A stretch of DNA of 64,000 bases, from NCBI GenBank assembly GCA_026399875.1, contig JAPLQF010000019.1:111172-175171 (forward strand). Direction: 5' to 3'. Shown here one piece after another: positions 36,472 to 45,609 of this stretch (positions are counted from its first letter, which is position 1; each line of letters starts with the position of its first letter). The notes beneath the pieces were generated by a model, which saw only the letters and a list, made by a program, of their open reading frames with translations, was not told where the DNA came from and searched no databases. The translations under genes were made by a program, and so were the position numbers. Source of the stretch: Burkholderiales bacterium (GTDB lineage Bacteria > Pseudomonadota > Gammaproteobacteria > Burkholderiales > Burkholderiaceae_E).

Positions 36472-36747
36472 ATGGCATTCATGCGCCGAGGCAGCAAAGA
36501 CAAGAAGCCCAAGCGGCCTGCACAAAGCGCGCTTTTCAAGCGCAAGCGCTTTTGCCGCTTCACCGCCGAGAAGATCGAGTGGATCGACCACAAAGACGTC
36601 GATATGCTCAAGGACTTCATCAACGAGAACGGCAAGATCATGCCGGCTCGTCTGACTGGCACCAAAGCCCGCTACCAGCGCCAGTTGTCGGTTGCGATCA
36701 ATCGCGCCCGCTTCCTTGCGCTGCTGCCCTACACCGACAACCACTGA
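36472..36747 (+). CDS. rpsR: 30S ribosomal protein S18
   Basis: A 91-residue bS18. The core has [50 protein letters not shown], followed by the basic [19 protein letters not shown]. The ATG follows the priB stop by one base. It pairs with S6 on the small-subunit platform. Confidence 0.98.
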   Translation: MAFMRRGSKDKKPKRPAQSALFKRKRFCRFTAEKIEWIDHKDVDMLKDFINENGKIMPARLTGTKARYQRQLSVAINRARFLALLPYTDNH

Positions 36748-36761
36748 CCTGAGGATCGACC

Positions 36762-37214
36762 ATGCAGATCATCCTGCTCGAAAAAGTCGTCAACCTCGGC
36801 ACCCTGGGCGATGTGGTCCGGGTCAAAGACGGTTACGCCCGCAACTTCCTGATTCCCAAAGGCAAGGCGCGTCGCGCCACCGAGGCAACGATCAAGGAAT
36901 TCGAGGCGCGTCGCGCCGAACTCGAGAAAGTCCAGGCCGACAAGCTTGCGCAGGCGCAGGCAGTCGGTGCCAAGCTCGAAGGCATCAGCCTGCCGATCAG
37001 TCAGAAGGCGGGTGTGGACGGGCGGCTGTTCGGTTCGGTGACGAATATGGACATTGCCGCCGCGCTCGGCAAGCACGGTTTCGTCGCGGTCGAAAAAGCC
37101 ATGGTGCGTCTGCCCAATGGTCCGCTCAAGATCATCGGCGATCATGATGTCAGCGTCGCGCTGCATCCGGACGTCGTGGTGGCGATCAAGGTCGCGGTCA
37201 GCCCCGAGGTCTGA
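36762..37214 (+). CDS. rplI: 50S ribosomal protein L9
   Basis: A 150-residue bL9 with the N-terminal rRNA-binding domain [36 protein letters not shown], a connecting helix and a C-terminal domain containing [27 protein letters not shown] precedes the ATG. It closes the ribosomal unit and is followed by a strong terminator. Confidence 0.98.
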   Translation: MQIILLEKVVNLGTLGDVVRVKDGYARNFLIPKGKARRATEATIKEFEARRAELEKVQADKLAQAQAVGAKLEGISLPISQKAGVDGRLFGSVTNMDIAAALGKHGFVAVEKAMVRLPNGPLKIIGDHDVSVALHPDVVVAIKVAVSPEV

Positions 37215-37236
37215 TCGGCCTCGATGGTGTGAGGCT

Positions 37237-37268
37237 CCCGCCCGGCGTGTTCGGGCGGGCACTTTTTT
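37237..37268 (+). terminator. intrinsic terminator after rplI
   Basis: CCCGCCCG (37237-37244) pairs perfectly with CGGGCGGG (37252-37259) around a seven-base loop, and CAC plus six T follows (37263-37268). It is a textbook Rho-independent terminator, 22 bases after the rplI stop and 30 bases before dnaB. Confidence 0.9.
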
Positions 37269-37298
37269 CGATCATTCATCGGCAGGTACCATCGACCC

Positions 37299-38717
37299 AT
37301 GTCAGGCTTGCCGATTCCCGATTCCGCTGGTTCTGTGGCCCCGCCCCAGAGTGCAGACGCAGAAATTGCCGCGCTGCGCGTGCCGCCGCACTCGGTCGAG
37401 GCCGAACAGTCGGTGCTCGGCGCGGTGCTGCTCGACAACACCGCCTGGGAAAAAATCGGCGATGTCGTGCGCGAGCCCGACTTCTACCGGCATGACCATC
37501 GCCTGATCTGGCAGCACCTGGCGCGCCTGCTCGAGCGCAATCAGCCGGCTGACGTGCTCACGCTTCAGGATGCGCTCAAATCCACCGGCAAGCTCGAGGA
37601 AGCCGGCGGTCTGTCCTATCTCAACGCTCTGGCCAGCGGCACGCCGTCAGCGGCCAACGTCAGGCGCTATGCCGAGATCGTGCGTGATCGCGCGATTTTG
37701 CGCCGCCTGATTTCGGTCTCCGACGAAATCGCCACCACCGCGCTCAATCCGCAGGGGCGCGACACCCGCCAGATCCTCGACGAAGCCGAATCCCGGATGT
37801 TTCAGATCTCCGAGGACGGCTCGCGCGGTCGGGTGGGTTTCCAGGATCTGCAGTCGGTTCTCGCCCAGGTGGTCGAGCGGGTCGACGATCTCTACAACCG
37901 CGAGAATCCCAACGACATCACCGGTGTGCCGACCGGGTTTACCGATCTCGATCGCATGACCTCGGGCATGCAGCCGGGCGATCTCATCATCATTGCGGCG
38001 CGTCCTTCGGTCGGCAAAACCGCCTTTGCGCTCAATATGGCCGAGCATGTGGCGATCAGCCAGGGCATGCCGGTGGCGGTCTTCTCGATGGAGATGGGCG
38101 CGACCCAGCTCGCCATGCGTCTGGTGTGCTCGGTCGGCCGGATCGACCAGCAGCGGCTGCGCACCGGTCGTCTCACCGAGGACGACTGGCCGCGTCTGAC
38201 CAGCGCCATCCAGAAAATGCAGGATGCCAATCTCTTCATCGACGAGACGCCGGCGCTCAATCCGCTCGAGCTGCGGGCCCGTGCACGCCGTCTGGCTCGT
38301 CAGTACGGCAAGCTCGGTCTGATCATGGTCGACTACCTGCAGCTGATGAGCGGCACCGGGTCGTCGGGTGAGAATCGCGCCACCGAGGTGGCCGAGATCT
38401 CTCGCTCGCTCAAGGCGCTGGCCAAGGAGCTCAATGTGCCGGTGATTGCGCTGTCGCAGCTGTCGCGCGAAGTCGAAAAGCGCAACGACAAGAAGCCGAT
38501 CATGAGCGACCTGCGCGAGTCGGGCGCGATCGAGCAGGATGCCGATGTCATTCTCTTCATCCACCGAGAAGATCGCTACGACCCCGACTCGCCTAACAAG
38601 GGGATGGCCGAAATCATCATCGGCAAGCAGCGTAACGGTCCGATCGGCTCGGTGACGCTGACCTTCCTCGGTCAGTACACCAAGTTCGAGAATTTCGCGC
38701 CGGCCAATCCCTACTGA
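37299..38717 (+). CDS. dnaB: replicative DNA helicase DnaB
   Basis: A 472-residue hexameric helicase. A short N-terminal extension leads to the primase-interacting domain (RVPPHSVEAEQSVLGAVLLDN). The RecA-like domain has Walker A ARPSVGKTAFALNMAEH (about 230), the H2-type VFSMEMGATQLAMRL, Walker B LIMVDYLQLMSG, and the C-terminal SGAIEQDADVILFIHRED and GKQRNGPIGSV segments. No intein is present. It follows the rplI terminator and so has its own transcription start. Confidence 0.98.
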   Translation: MSGLPIPDSAGSVAPPQSADAEIAALRVPPHSVEAEQSVLGAVLLDNTAWEKIGDVVREPDFYRHDHRLIWQHLARLLERNQPADVLTLQDALKSTGKLEEAGGLSYLNALASGTPSAANVRRYAEIVRDRAILRRLISVSDEIATTALNPQGRDTRQILDEAESRMFQISEDGSRGRVGFQDLQSVLAQVVERVDDLYNRENPNDITGVPTGFTDLDRMTSGMQPGDLIIIAARPSVGKTAFALNMAEHVAISQGMPVAVFSMEMGATQLAMRLVCSVGRIDQQRLRTGRLTEDDWPRLTSAIQKMQDANLFIDETPALNPLELRARARRLARQYGKLGLIMVDYLQLMSGTGSSGENRATEVAEISRSLKALAKELNVPVIALSQLSREVEKRNDKKPIMSDLRESGAIEQDADVILFIHREDRYDPDSPNKGMAEIIIGKQRNGPIGSVTLTFLGQYTKFENFAPANPY

Positions 38718-38798
38718 TTTTCCGCTGCCGGCCCAACTCGACCCTCGTCTGGACGACAATCGACTCTGGTCAGCGGCGCTGCCGTCGGGAGGATCAAC

Positions 38799-39968
38799 AT
38801 GGACCGTAAGACGCAGGCGGGGCACACCGCCTGGATGCAGCGCGACGATGTGCTGATCCGTCTGCAGCGCAGTGTCGGGCTCGCGTCCTCGGACGGACTG
38901 GGTACGGTGCGGCGGGCGATCTTCTGGGCGCTCCTCGGATGGGGGCCGGTCGCTGCGTGGGCGGTTCTGACCGGGCGGGTGCATGCACCCGACGGCGAGT
39001 CGCTCCTTGCGCATTTCGGCGTGACCGCCCGGCTCCTCCTTGCGGTGCCGATCATGGTGGTCGCCGAGGCGGTTCTGGCCGGATCGGTGATCAGACTGGG
39101 CCGGGAATCCGCAGCCAGCGGCGTGTTGCACGCCGATCCAGTCCGGCTGCGTGAGGTGGTCGATGGACTGTGCCGGCTGCGCGACCGCGTGCATCCGTGG
39201 GCGGTGGCTGCTGGTATTGCACTTGGCTGGCTGCTGGGCTGGCACGAGACGGTCGCCGCACAAGCCTCGCACGCGCTGGCATGGGCCGGCGAAGACGGAC
39301 GATCCGGTTTCGGGGTGCGCTGGTATCTGTGGGTAGCACTGCCGATCTTCCTGTCTTTTGTGGCGACCTGGCTCTGGCGCGTTGTGCTGCTCGGCATCGC
39401 GCTTTACCAGCTTGCTCACTCGGGCCTGCGGCTGGTGCCGACGCATCCCGATCGGGCTGGCGGTCTCGGTTTCGCAACTTCCCTGATGGTCGGATTCGGC
39501 GTGACGGCGTTCGGGCTGTCTGCGGTGATCGCGGCCGGCTGGGCCCACGATGTCACCTGGCATGGCGTCCGTGTTGATGCCTTGCGTGCCGATATGGCAG
39601 CGGCGGTCGGTCTGCTGACAGCGATTTTCGTGGCACCGCTTGCTGTGCTGCTTGGGCCGATGAGTCGGGCCAAGCGGCGTGCGCGCCTTGATTATGGTGC
39701 GCTCGTCGCGCGCCACGGCGATGCGGTGCACCGACGCTGGATCGAGGGTGCCGCGGTCGATGATCCGCTGCTCGACGCACCCGAGATTGGCTCGGCTGCC
39801 GACGCTGCCACGCTTTACGAGGCGGTCGGCCGCATGCGGCTGGTGCCGCTGGGCCTGCCGGCATTGCTATCGGTGCTGGTGCCCGCGGCCTTGCCGATGC
39901 TGGCGGTGCTGGCCATCGAAGTGCCGATCGGTCAGATGCTGCGCACCCTCGCGAAAGCGCTGGTCTGA
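38799..39968 (+). CDS. multi-pass membrane protein of unknown function
   Basis: A 389-residue protein. A soluble start with GHTAWMQRDDVLIRLQRSVGL precedes about seven to eight hydrophobic helices, among them AIFWALLGWGPVAAWAVL, LLLAVPIMVVAEAVL, WYLWVALPIFLSFVATWLW and LLSVLVPAALPMLAVLAIEV. Between them are conserved-looking polar signatures such as HPDRAGGLGF. Comparable proteins are annotated only as hypothetical membrane proteins in proteobacteria. It stands alone between dnaB and the converging phoH gene. Confidence 0.7.
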   Translation: MDRKTQAGHTAWMQRDDVLIRLQRSVGLASSDGLGTVRRAIFWALLGWGPVAAWAVLTGRVHAPDGESLLAHFGVTARLLLAVPIMVVAEAVLAGSVIRLGRESAASGVLHADPVRLREVVDGLCRLRDRVHPWAVAAGIALGWLLGWHETVAAQASHALAWAGEDGRSGFGVRWYLWVALPIFLSFVATWLWRVVLLGIALYQLAHSGLRLVPTHPDRAGGLGFATSLMVGFGVTAFGLSAVIAAGWAHDVTWHGVRVDALRADMAAAVGLLTAIFVAPLAVLLGPMSRAKRRARLDYGALVARHGDAVHRRWIEGAAVDDPLLDAPEIGSAADAATLYEAVGRMRLVPLGLPALLSVLVPAALPMLAVLAIEVPIGQMLRTLAKALV

Positions 39969-40004
39969 TCTCGCGATAGAGCCGGCAGTTGCCGGTGCGC
40001 GATC
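39967..40004. terminator. hairpin between converging genes
   Basis: A nested dyad: GATCtCGCG (39967-39975) pairs with CGCGATC (39998-40004), enclosing CCGGC/GCCGG (39982-39995) with an AGTT tetraloop. It begins one base before the membrane-protein stop and lies before the phoH stop on the other strand, so it can serve both genes. There is no T tract on either strand. Confidence 0.45.
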
Positions 40005-40034
40005 TGGCGGAGCCGCCCCGCGGGCTCGGGTCGG

Positions 40035-41918
40035 CTAGAGAGCATCGGCCGCAAAATCGGCCAGCCGCGAACGCTCGCCGCGCTGCAGGGTGATGTGCCC
40101 GGCATGCGCCCAGCCCTTGAAGCGGTCGACCACATAGGTCAGGCCCGACGAGCCTTCAGTGAGATAGGGCGTATCGATCTGCGCGATGTTGCCCAGGCAG
40201 ATCACCTTGGTCCCGGGGCCGGCGCGGGTGACCAGGGTCTTCATCTGCTTGGGCGTGAGGTTCTGAGCCTCATCGATGATCAGAAACTTGTTGATGAAGG
40301 TGCGCCCCCGCATGAAGGACATCGACTTCACCTTGATGCGCGAACGAATCAGATCGGTCGCGGCAGCACGGCCCCATTCGCCGCCCGAGCCGCTGCCCTG
40401 ATTGAGTACCTCGAGGTTGTCCTCGAGCGCGCCCATCCAGGGCTGCATCTTTTCTTCTTCGGTGCCGGGCAGATAGCCGATGTCTTCGCCGACCGGTACG
40501 GTGGCGCGGGTCACGATGATTTCGGAGTAGCGCTTGTGTTCGAGTGTCTGTGCAAGACCGGTCGCCAGGGCCAGCAGCGTCTTGCCGGTGCCTGCCTGCC
40601 CGAGCAGGGTCACGAAATCGATCTCCGGATTCATCAGCAGATTGAGCGCGAAATTCTGTTCCCGGTTGCGGGCGGTCAGGCCCCAGACCGCATGCTTGGG
40701 ATGGCCATAGTCGCGCAGAGTCTGGAGTACCGCGGTCTTGCCATTGAGTTCCTTGACCTGAGCGGCCAGCGGCATGTCGCCGTCGATATAGACGAACTGA
40801 TTGAGCATGAAGCTCGCGACTGCCGGCCCGCTGATGCGATAGAAGTTGTAGCCGCCCTGCTGCCACGATTCCATGCCCTTGCTGTGGCGTTCCCAGAAGT
40901 CGGCGGCAAGAGCGAGGGTGCCGCCATAGAGCAGATCGAGGTCATCGATGACCTGATCATTGTGATAGTCCTCGGCACGCAGGCCGAGCGCGCGGGCCTT
41001 GATCCGCATGTTGATGTCCTTGGACACCAGCACGACCTGTCGGTCAGCGAACTTGCGCTGCAGGGCTTGCACCACGCCGAGAATCTGGTTGTCGGCCTTG
41101 CCGGCCGCCAGAGTCTCGGGAAGAGAGGTTTCGAGCGCCTGAGTCTGCAGAAAAAGGCGCCCGATCGCATCGCGGTTGCCCAATTTGTCGAGCGAGATGC
41201 CCTGCTCGATCCCCTCGTCCACATCGCCTACCAGACCGTCGAGTGAGCGGCTCACCTGGCGGGCATTGCGAGCGACCTCGGACATGCCCTTCTTGTTGTT
41301 GTCGAGTTCTTCGAGCGTCACGATCGGCAGAAAGATGTCGTGTTCCTCGAAGCGGAACAGGCTCGACGGATCGTGCAGAAGAACGTTGGTGTCGAGCACG
41401 AAAAGCTTGATCGCATCGGGTGCGAGCGTCGCACGAGACCGTTCGGTGCGGCCGCCGCGAGCTGGCCTTGGCGTAGGCGACGCCGTCGGCACAGCAACGG
41501 TCGGGACATCGCTGCGCTCGAGGCGTGCGCCACCGGGCTGTGCTGAGCCAGCCCGGGCAGTGCGCGCCGGACGCGCAGACGACGCGTTGTCGGCCGCTCG
41601 TGCCGACGTAATCGGAATCGGGGCCTGGCTAAGGGTTTCGAGCGGGAGGGGTGGGTTCACAACCGGGATGATTGCCGGTGTCATCGCCGTTGCAGCCGAT
41701 GGCGCAGTCATGGCCGCATTGTCGGCCTGAGCGCCAGCCGGCGAGGCCTGCAGCAGCGCCGCCTTTCGGCTCGGGCCGAGCGTCGAGACCTTCGACACGC
41801 CCGCCTGAGGCAGTGCGTCGGGTGCAGCGCGAGCTTTGGTGCGCGTGGCACGGGCCAGCGGCGCGGTGTCGAGATCGAGCAGGGTGGCTGGCTTGGTGGG
41901 CAACTTGGGCAGCGGCAT
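40035..41918 (-). CDS. PIN-PhoH fusion ATPase/RNase-like protein with long disordered N-terminus
   Basis: A 627-residue protein. Residues 1-170 are low complexity (Ala, Pro, Thr, Arg). A PIN domain follows (about 171-310: LFVLDTNVLLHDPSS, LDNNKKG, VVLVSKDINMRIKA), with the acidic residues expected of a nuclease. Then comes a PhoH ATPase domain (about 380-627) with Walker A GQAGTGKTLLALATG, PLTPGEE-like PGTEEEKMQPWMG and FLIIDEAQNLTPKQMKTLVTRAGPGTK. Similar PIN-PhoH proteins act on RNA. The N-terminal extension is much longer than in most homologues I know. Confidence 0.9.
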   Translation of the reverse strand: MPLPKLPTKPATLLDLDTAPLARATRTKARAAPDALPQAGVSKVSTLGPSRKAALLQASPAGAQADNAAMTAPSAATAMTPAIIPVVNPPLPLETLSQAPIPITSARAADNASSARPARTARAGSAQPGGARLERSDVPTVAVPTASPTPRPARGGRTERSRATLAPDAIKLFVLDTNVLLHDPSSLFRFEEHDIFLPIVTLEELDNNKKGMSEVARNARQVSRSLDGLVGDVDEGIEQGISLDKLGNRDAIGRLFLQTQALETSLPETLAAGKADNQILGVVQALQRKFADRQVVLVSKDINMRIKARALGLRAEDYHNDQVIDDLDLLYGGTLALAADFWERHSKGMESWQQGGYNFYRISGPAVASFMLNQFVYIDGDMPLAAQVKELNGKTAVLQTLRDYGHPKHAVWGLTARNREQNFALNLLMNPEIDFVTLLGQAGTGKTLLALATGLAQTLEHKRYSEIIVTRATVPVGEDIGYLPGTEEEKMQPWMGALEDNLEVLNQGSGSGGEWGRAAATDLIRSRIKVKSMSFMRGRTFINKFLIIDEAQNLTPKQMKTLVTRAGPGTKVICLGNIAQIDTPYLTEGSSGLTYVVDRFKGWAHAGHITLQRGERSRLADFAADAL

Positions 41919-41968
41919 GTTGTGGTTTCGGCCTTATCGGGATCGATGCGCGGCGGGGCCGGGCAGGT

Positions 41969-42430
41969 TCAGAGTGATTCGATGTAGCGCAGCACCTCGG
42001 CCACATGGCCGGGAACCTTCACGCCACGCCATTCGCGCAGCAGCGTGCCATCGGCACCGATCACAAAGGTCGATCGCTCGATACCGCGAACCTGCTTGCC
42101 GTACATGTTCTTCATCTTCATCACACCGAAGCGCTCGCAGACCGCTTCGTCAGGGTCGCTGATCAGCTCGAAGGGAAAGGCCATCTTGGTCTTGAAGTTC
42201 TCGTGTGATTTCAGGCTGTCGCGCGAGATGCCGAAGACGACGCTGTTGGCCCGGGTGAAGCCGGCGATTGCATCGCGAAAGTCGCTACCCTGGGTGGTGC
42301 AGCCCGGCGTGCTGTCTTTTGGATAGAAATAGAGCACCACGACCTTGCCGGCCTGGGCGGCGAGACTGAAAGGCTGACCAGTGGCTGCAGCGCTGAAATC
42401 GCCCACTTTTTTGCCGAGATTGACCGACAC
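41969..42430 (-). CDS. bcp: thiol peroxidase / peroxiredoxin Bcp
   Basis: A 153-residue PrxQ-type peroxiredoxin that reduces hydroperoxides. The peroxidatic cysteine is in YPKDSTPGCTTQGSDFRD (Cys44). The position five residues on, Cys in two-cysteine BCP, is Ser49, so the classic intramolecular partner is missing. Another Cys occurs in EAVCERFGV. The enzyme may therefore act as a one-cysteine type or use that distal Cys. It lies 50 bases upstream of phoH on the same strand. Confidence 0.95.
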   Translation of the reverse strand: MSVNLGKKVGDFSAAATGQPFSLAAQAGKVVVLYFYPKDSTPGCTTQGSDFRDAIAGFTRANSVVFGISRDSLKSHENFKTKMAFPFELISDPDEAVCERFGVMKMKNMYGKQVRGIERSTFVIGADGTLLREWRGVKVPGHVAEVLRYIESL

Positions 42431-42564
42431 GTTATTCGCCTTTTGCAGAGGGATCGATCGACGATAGCACAGGCCATTGACTGCCGATCGAGCCTCTGGT
42501 CGAGTCAGGCACAGCGCAGGGATTGCGGCTGACCCGGTCGCAGTTTCTGAGTCGATCGACTGTT

Positions 42565-42936
42565 TCAGACCGGCAGCAGCGCCGCCAGCACCTTGCGACC
42601 TTCTGTCATGAGAATGTTGTAGGTGCGACAGGCGGCGCCGGTATCCATCGACTCAACGCCGATCCGTCTGGCGATCAGCGCGGCGGTAAGCCTCGGATGG
42701 GCAAAGCGTTGCCGTGCCCCGGTCCCCAGCAGCACGACTTCCGGCTCGGCTGCCAGCACAGCGTCAAAATGCGAGGCCACGAGATCTTCAAATCGTGCCG
42801 GCGCCCAGGCCGAAAACGGCTTCTCGGGCATCAGCAGCAGGGCATGCTCGATGCGCTGCGCATTGACCTCGATGAAGCCGGGGCCGTAGGCCGTGATGGT
42901 GTTCAGGACCGATGGTCGGTTCGGATGGAGTTTCAT
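42565..42936 (-). CDS. DUF498 / Mth938-domain protein
   Basis: A 123-residue small protein of the Xcc1710/Mth938-like group: [35 protein letters not shown], then [13 protein letters not shown] and the C-terminal [29 protein letters not shown], the family signature. Function unknown; human homologues take part in respiratory complex assembly. The ATG at 42936 matches homologue N-termini; a TTG five codons earlier is less likely. It diverges from alaC. Confidence 0.9.
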   Translation of the reverse strand: MKLHPNRPSVLNTITAYGPGFIEVNAQRIEHALLLMPEKPFSAWAPARFEDLVASHFDAVLAAEPEVVLLGTGARQRFAHPRLTAALIARRIGVESMDTGAACRTYNILMTEGRKVLAALLPV

Positions 42937-42948
42937 TTTCTGATTAGG

Positions 42949-42976
42949 CAAATACGCTACATTAGCGGTTTATCAA
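42949..42976 (-). promoter_or_regulatory. candidate sigma-70 promoter for the DUF498 gene
   Basis: Read on the minus strand, TTGATA (42971-42976) and TATTTG (42949-42954) are 16 bases apart. This is the only AT-rich stretch between the divergent genes. The start codon at 42936 would lie close to the predicted transcription start, giving a very short leader. Confidence 0.4.
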
Positions 42977-43023
42977 CGAGCAGTGCGGTCTCTCTGATTG
43001 CCGGCGCTCGAGCAGGAATCCCC

Positions 43024-44232
43024 ATGAGCGCAGAGCGCGATTTCTCCCGCATACGTCGGCTTCCTCCCTACGTCTTCAATATCACGGCCGAGCTCAAGAT
43101 GGCCGCCAGACGTCGTGGCGAAGACATCATTGATATGAGCATGGGCAACCCGGACGGCCCCACGCCCCAGCATATCGTCGACAAGCTGGTCGAAGCCTCG
43201 ACCCGGCAGGATACCCATGGCTATTCGGTCTCCAAGGGCATCCCGCGCCTGCGGCGTGCGATCACCGACTGGTACCAGCGCCGATATGCGGTCGAACTCG
43301 ATCCCGACTCCGAGGCGATCGTGACCATCGGCTCCAAGGAAGGCCTGGCGCATCTGATGCTTGCCACCCTCGATCGCGGCGATACCGTGCTGGTGCCCAA
43401 CCCGAGCTACCCGATCCACATCTACGGTGCAGTCATTGCCGGTGCTGATATCCGCTCGGTGCGCATGACCCCGGGCATCGACTTCTTCGACGAGCTCGAG
43501 CGCGCGATCAGAGAGTCCTTCCCCAAGCCCAAGATGATGATCCTGGGCTTTCCGAGCAATCCGACCGCCCAGTGCGTCGATCTCGACTTTTTCGAGCGGG
43601 TGGTCGCGCTTGCCCGCCAGCACGACATTCTGGTGGTCCACGACCTCGCTTATGCCGACATCACCTTCGATGGCTACAAGGCGCCCTCGATCATGCAGGT
43701 GCCGGGTGCCCGCGATGTCGCGGTCGAGTTCTTCACCATGAGCAAGAGCTACAACATGGCCGGTTGGCGAATCGGCTTCATGGTCGGCAACAAGGACCTT
43801 GTGCATGCGCTGGCGCGCATCAAGAGCTATCACGACTACGGCACCTTCACCCCGATCCAGGTCGCGTCCATCGCTGCGCTCGATGGCCCTCAGGACTGCG
43901 TCGAGGAAATCCGCCTCACCTATCAGAGCCGCCGCGACGTGCTGGCCAAGGGTCTGCTCGAGGCCGGCTGGGATGTCGAGATTCCCAAGGCCTCGATGTA
44001 TATCTGGGCCGAGATCCCCGAGCCCTATCGGGCTGCCGGTTCGCTCGAGTTTGCCAAGCGGATGCTGGCCGATGCCAAGGTCGCGGTATCGCCCGGCATC
44101 GGTTTTGGCGATTACGGCGACAGTCATGTGCGTTTTGCACTCATTGAAAACGAGCAGCGTATCCGCCAGGCGGTGCGTGGCATCAAGGAGATGTTCCGCA
44201 AGGACGGCCTGATGCCCAAGGCTGCTGCCTGA
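43024..44232 (+). CDS. alaC: class I aminotransferase, glutamate-pyruvate type (AlaC)
   Basis: A 402-residue PLP enzyme, fold type I. It has [16 protein letters not shown] at the N-terminus, the cofactor-stacking [11 protein letters not shown] segment, [25 protein letters not shown] (PLP-ring Asp) and [13 protein letters not shown], with the Schiff-base lysine in SKSYN. The ATG at 43024 gives the canonical start. Ten bases before hom, it forms the usual betaproteobacterial alaC-hom-thrC unit and probably makes alanine or a related amino acid. Confidence 0.93.
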   Translation: MSAERDFSRIRRLPPYVFNITAELKMAARRRGEDIIDMSMGNPDGPTPQHIVDKLVEASTRQDTHGYSVSKGIPRLRRAITDWYQRRYAVELDPDSEAIVTIGSKEGLAHLMLATLDRGDTVLVPNPSYPIHIYGAVIAGADIRSVRMTPGIDFFDELERAIRESFPKPKMMILGFPSNPTAQCVDLDFFERVVALARQHDILVVHDLAYADITFDGYKAPSIMQVPGARDVAVEFFTMSKSYNMAGWRIGFMVGNKDLVHALARIKSYHDYGTFTPIQVASIAALDGPQDCVEEIRLTYQSRRDVLAKGLLEAGWDVEIPKASMYIWAEIPEPYRAAGSLEFAKRMLADAKVAVSPGIGFGDYGDSHVRFALIENEQRIRQAVRGIKEMFRKDGLMPKAAA

Positions 44233-44241
44233 GGAGTGGTG

Positions 44242-45609
44242 ATGACGGTTTCTTCGGGCGGGGCAAGCTCTTTCGGCGCCTCCAGGCTGGGTCCGGTGCA
44301 TGTGGGCCTGCTGGGCATCGGCACGGTCGGTGCCGGTACCTTCAACGTGCTGTCGCGCAATCAGCATGAAATCACCCGGCGTGCCGGGCGCGGCATCGAG
44401 ATTGCAGCGGTGGCCGACCTCGACACCGCGAGGGCGCGCAGCCTGATTGGCGAGGGTGCGACGGATGCGGTCCGGGTCACCGACGACGCCTTCTCGGTGG
44501 TTCGCGATCCGACGATCGATGTGGTGGTCGAGCTGATCGGCGGCTACGGCATCGCCCTGAAGCTGGTCCTGGAAGCGATCGCTCACGGCAAGCATGTGGT
44601 GACCGCCAACAAGGCGCTGCTGGCCGTCCATGGCAACGAGATCTTTGCGGCCGCGCGCGAAAAGGGTGTGATGGTTGCTTTCGAGGCGGCGGTCGCAGGC
44701 GGCATTCCGATCATCAAGGCGCTGCGCGAGGGGCTGACCGCCAATCGCATCGACTGGATTGCCGGGATCATCAACGGGACGACCAATTTCATCCTGTCGG
44801 AGATGCGCGACAAAGGTTCGTCCTTCGAGGCTGTTCTGAAAGAGGCCCAGCAACTGGGCTATGCCGAGGCCGATCCCACGTTCGACATCGAAGGCATCGA
44901 TGCGGCCCACAAAGTCACCATCATGTCGGCGATTGCCTTCGGCATTCCGGTGCAGTTCGAGCGCGCTCATGTCGAGGGCATCTCCTCGCTGCAGGCCACT
45001 GACATCCGTTATGCCGAACAACTCGGCTATCGCATCAAGCTGCTGGGCATCACACGTCGGCGCGAGCATGGCATCGAGCTGCGCGTGCATCCCACGCTCA
45101 TTCCGGCGCGCCGTCTGATCGCCAATGTCGAAGGCGCCATGAACGCGGTCTGGGTCAAGGGTGATGCGGTGGGGCACACCATGTATTACGGCAAAGGCGC
45201 CGGTGCCGAGCCAACCGCCAGCGCGGTCATTGCCGATCTGGTCGATGTGACCCGCACACTCACCGTCGATCCGGGCAATCGCGTGCCGCATCTGGCCTTT
45301 CAGCCCGATGCGATGGCCGATCTGCCCATTTTGCCGATCAGCGAGGTCGAGAGCGCCTACTACCTGCGTCTGCGGGTGGCTGATGAACCGGGTGTGCTGG
45401 CCGATATCACCCGGATCCTGGCCGATGCCCAGATCTCGATTGATGCCGTGCTGCAGCGTGAGCCGGGCGAGGGCGAACATCAGACCGACATCATCCTGCT
45501 CACGCATGTGACCGTCGAAAAGCAATGCGATCAGGCGATCGCCCGCATCGAGGCCTTGTCGACCGTGGTGTCCAAGGCCACCCGGATCCGCCTCGAAGAC
45601 CTCAACTGA
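44242..45609 (+). CDS. hom: homoserine dehydrogenase
   Basis: A 455-residue three-domain enzyme that reduces aspartate semialdehyde to homoserine. The Rossmann part has VGLLGIGTVGAGTFNVL, the catalytic and substrate regions VTANKALLAVHG and AGIINGTTNFILSEM, and AEADPTFDIEGIDAAHK. A C-terminal ACT domain (about 375-450: YYLRLRVADEPGVLADITRIL) suggests feedback control by threonine. ATG 44242 follows two in-frame GTG codons; it was chosen because GGAGTG lies just upstream. Confidence 0.97.
   Translation: MTVSSGGASSFGASRLGPVHVGLLGIGTVGAGTFNVLSRNQHEITRRAGRGIEIAAVADLDTARARSLIGEGATDAVRVTDDAFSVVRDPTIDVVVELIGGYGIALKLVLEAIAHGKHVVTANKALLAVHGNEIFAAAREKGVMVAFEAAVAGGIPIIKALREGLTANRIDWIAGIINGTTNFILSEMRDKGSSFEAVLKEAQQLGYAEADPTFDIEGIDAAHKVTIMSAIAFGIPVQFERAHVEGISSLQATDIRYAEQLGYRIKLLGITRRREHGIELRVHPTLIPARRLIANVEGAMNAVWVKGDAVGHTMYYGKGAGAEPTASAVIADLVDVTRTLTVDPGNRVPHLAFQPDAMADLPILPISEVESAYYLRLRVADEPGVLADITRILADAQISIDAVLQREPGEGEHQTDIILLTHVTVEKQCDQAIARIEALSTVVSKATRIRLEDLN

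Noticed and set aside
37647..39731. 694-codon minus-strand open frame opposite dnaB
   Set aside because: Shadow of dnaB and the membrane-protein gene; rich in Arg, His and Asp repeats typical of antisense translation.
42973..45525. 850-codon open frame on the minus strand opposite alaC and hom
   Set aside because: It lies entirely over two well-conserved plus-strand genes. Long antisense frames are expected at this GC content, and the translation has no family-like segments.
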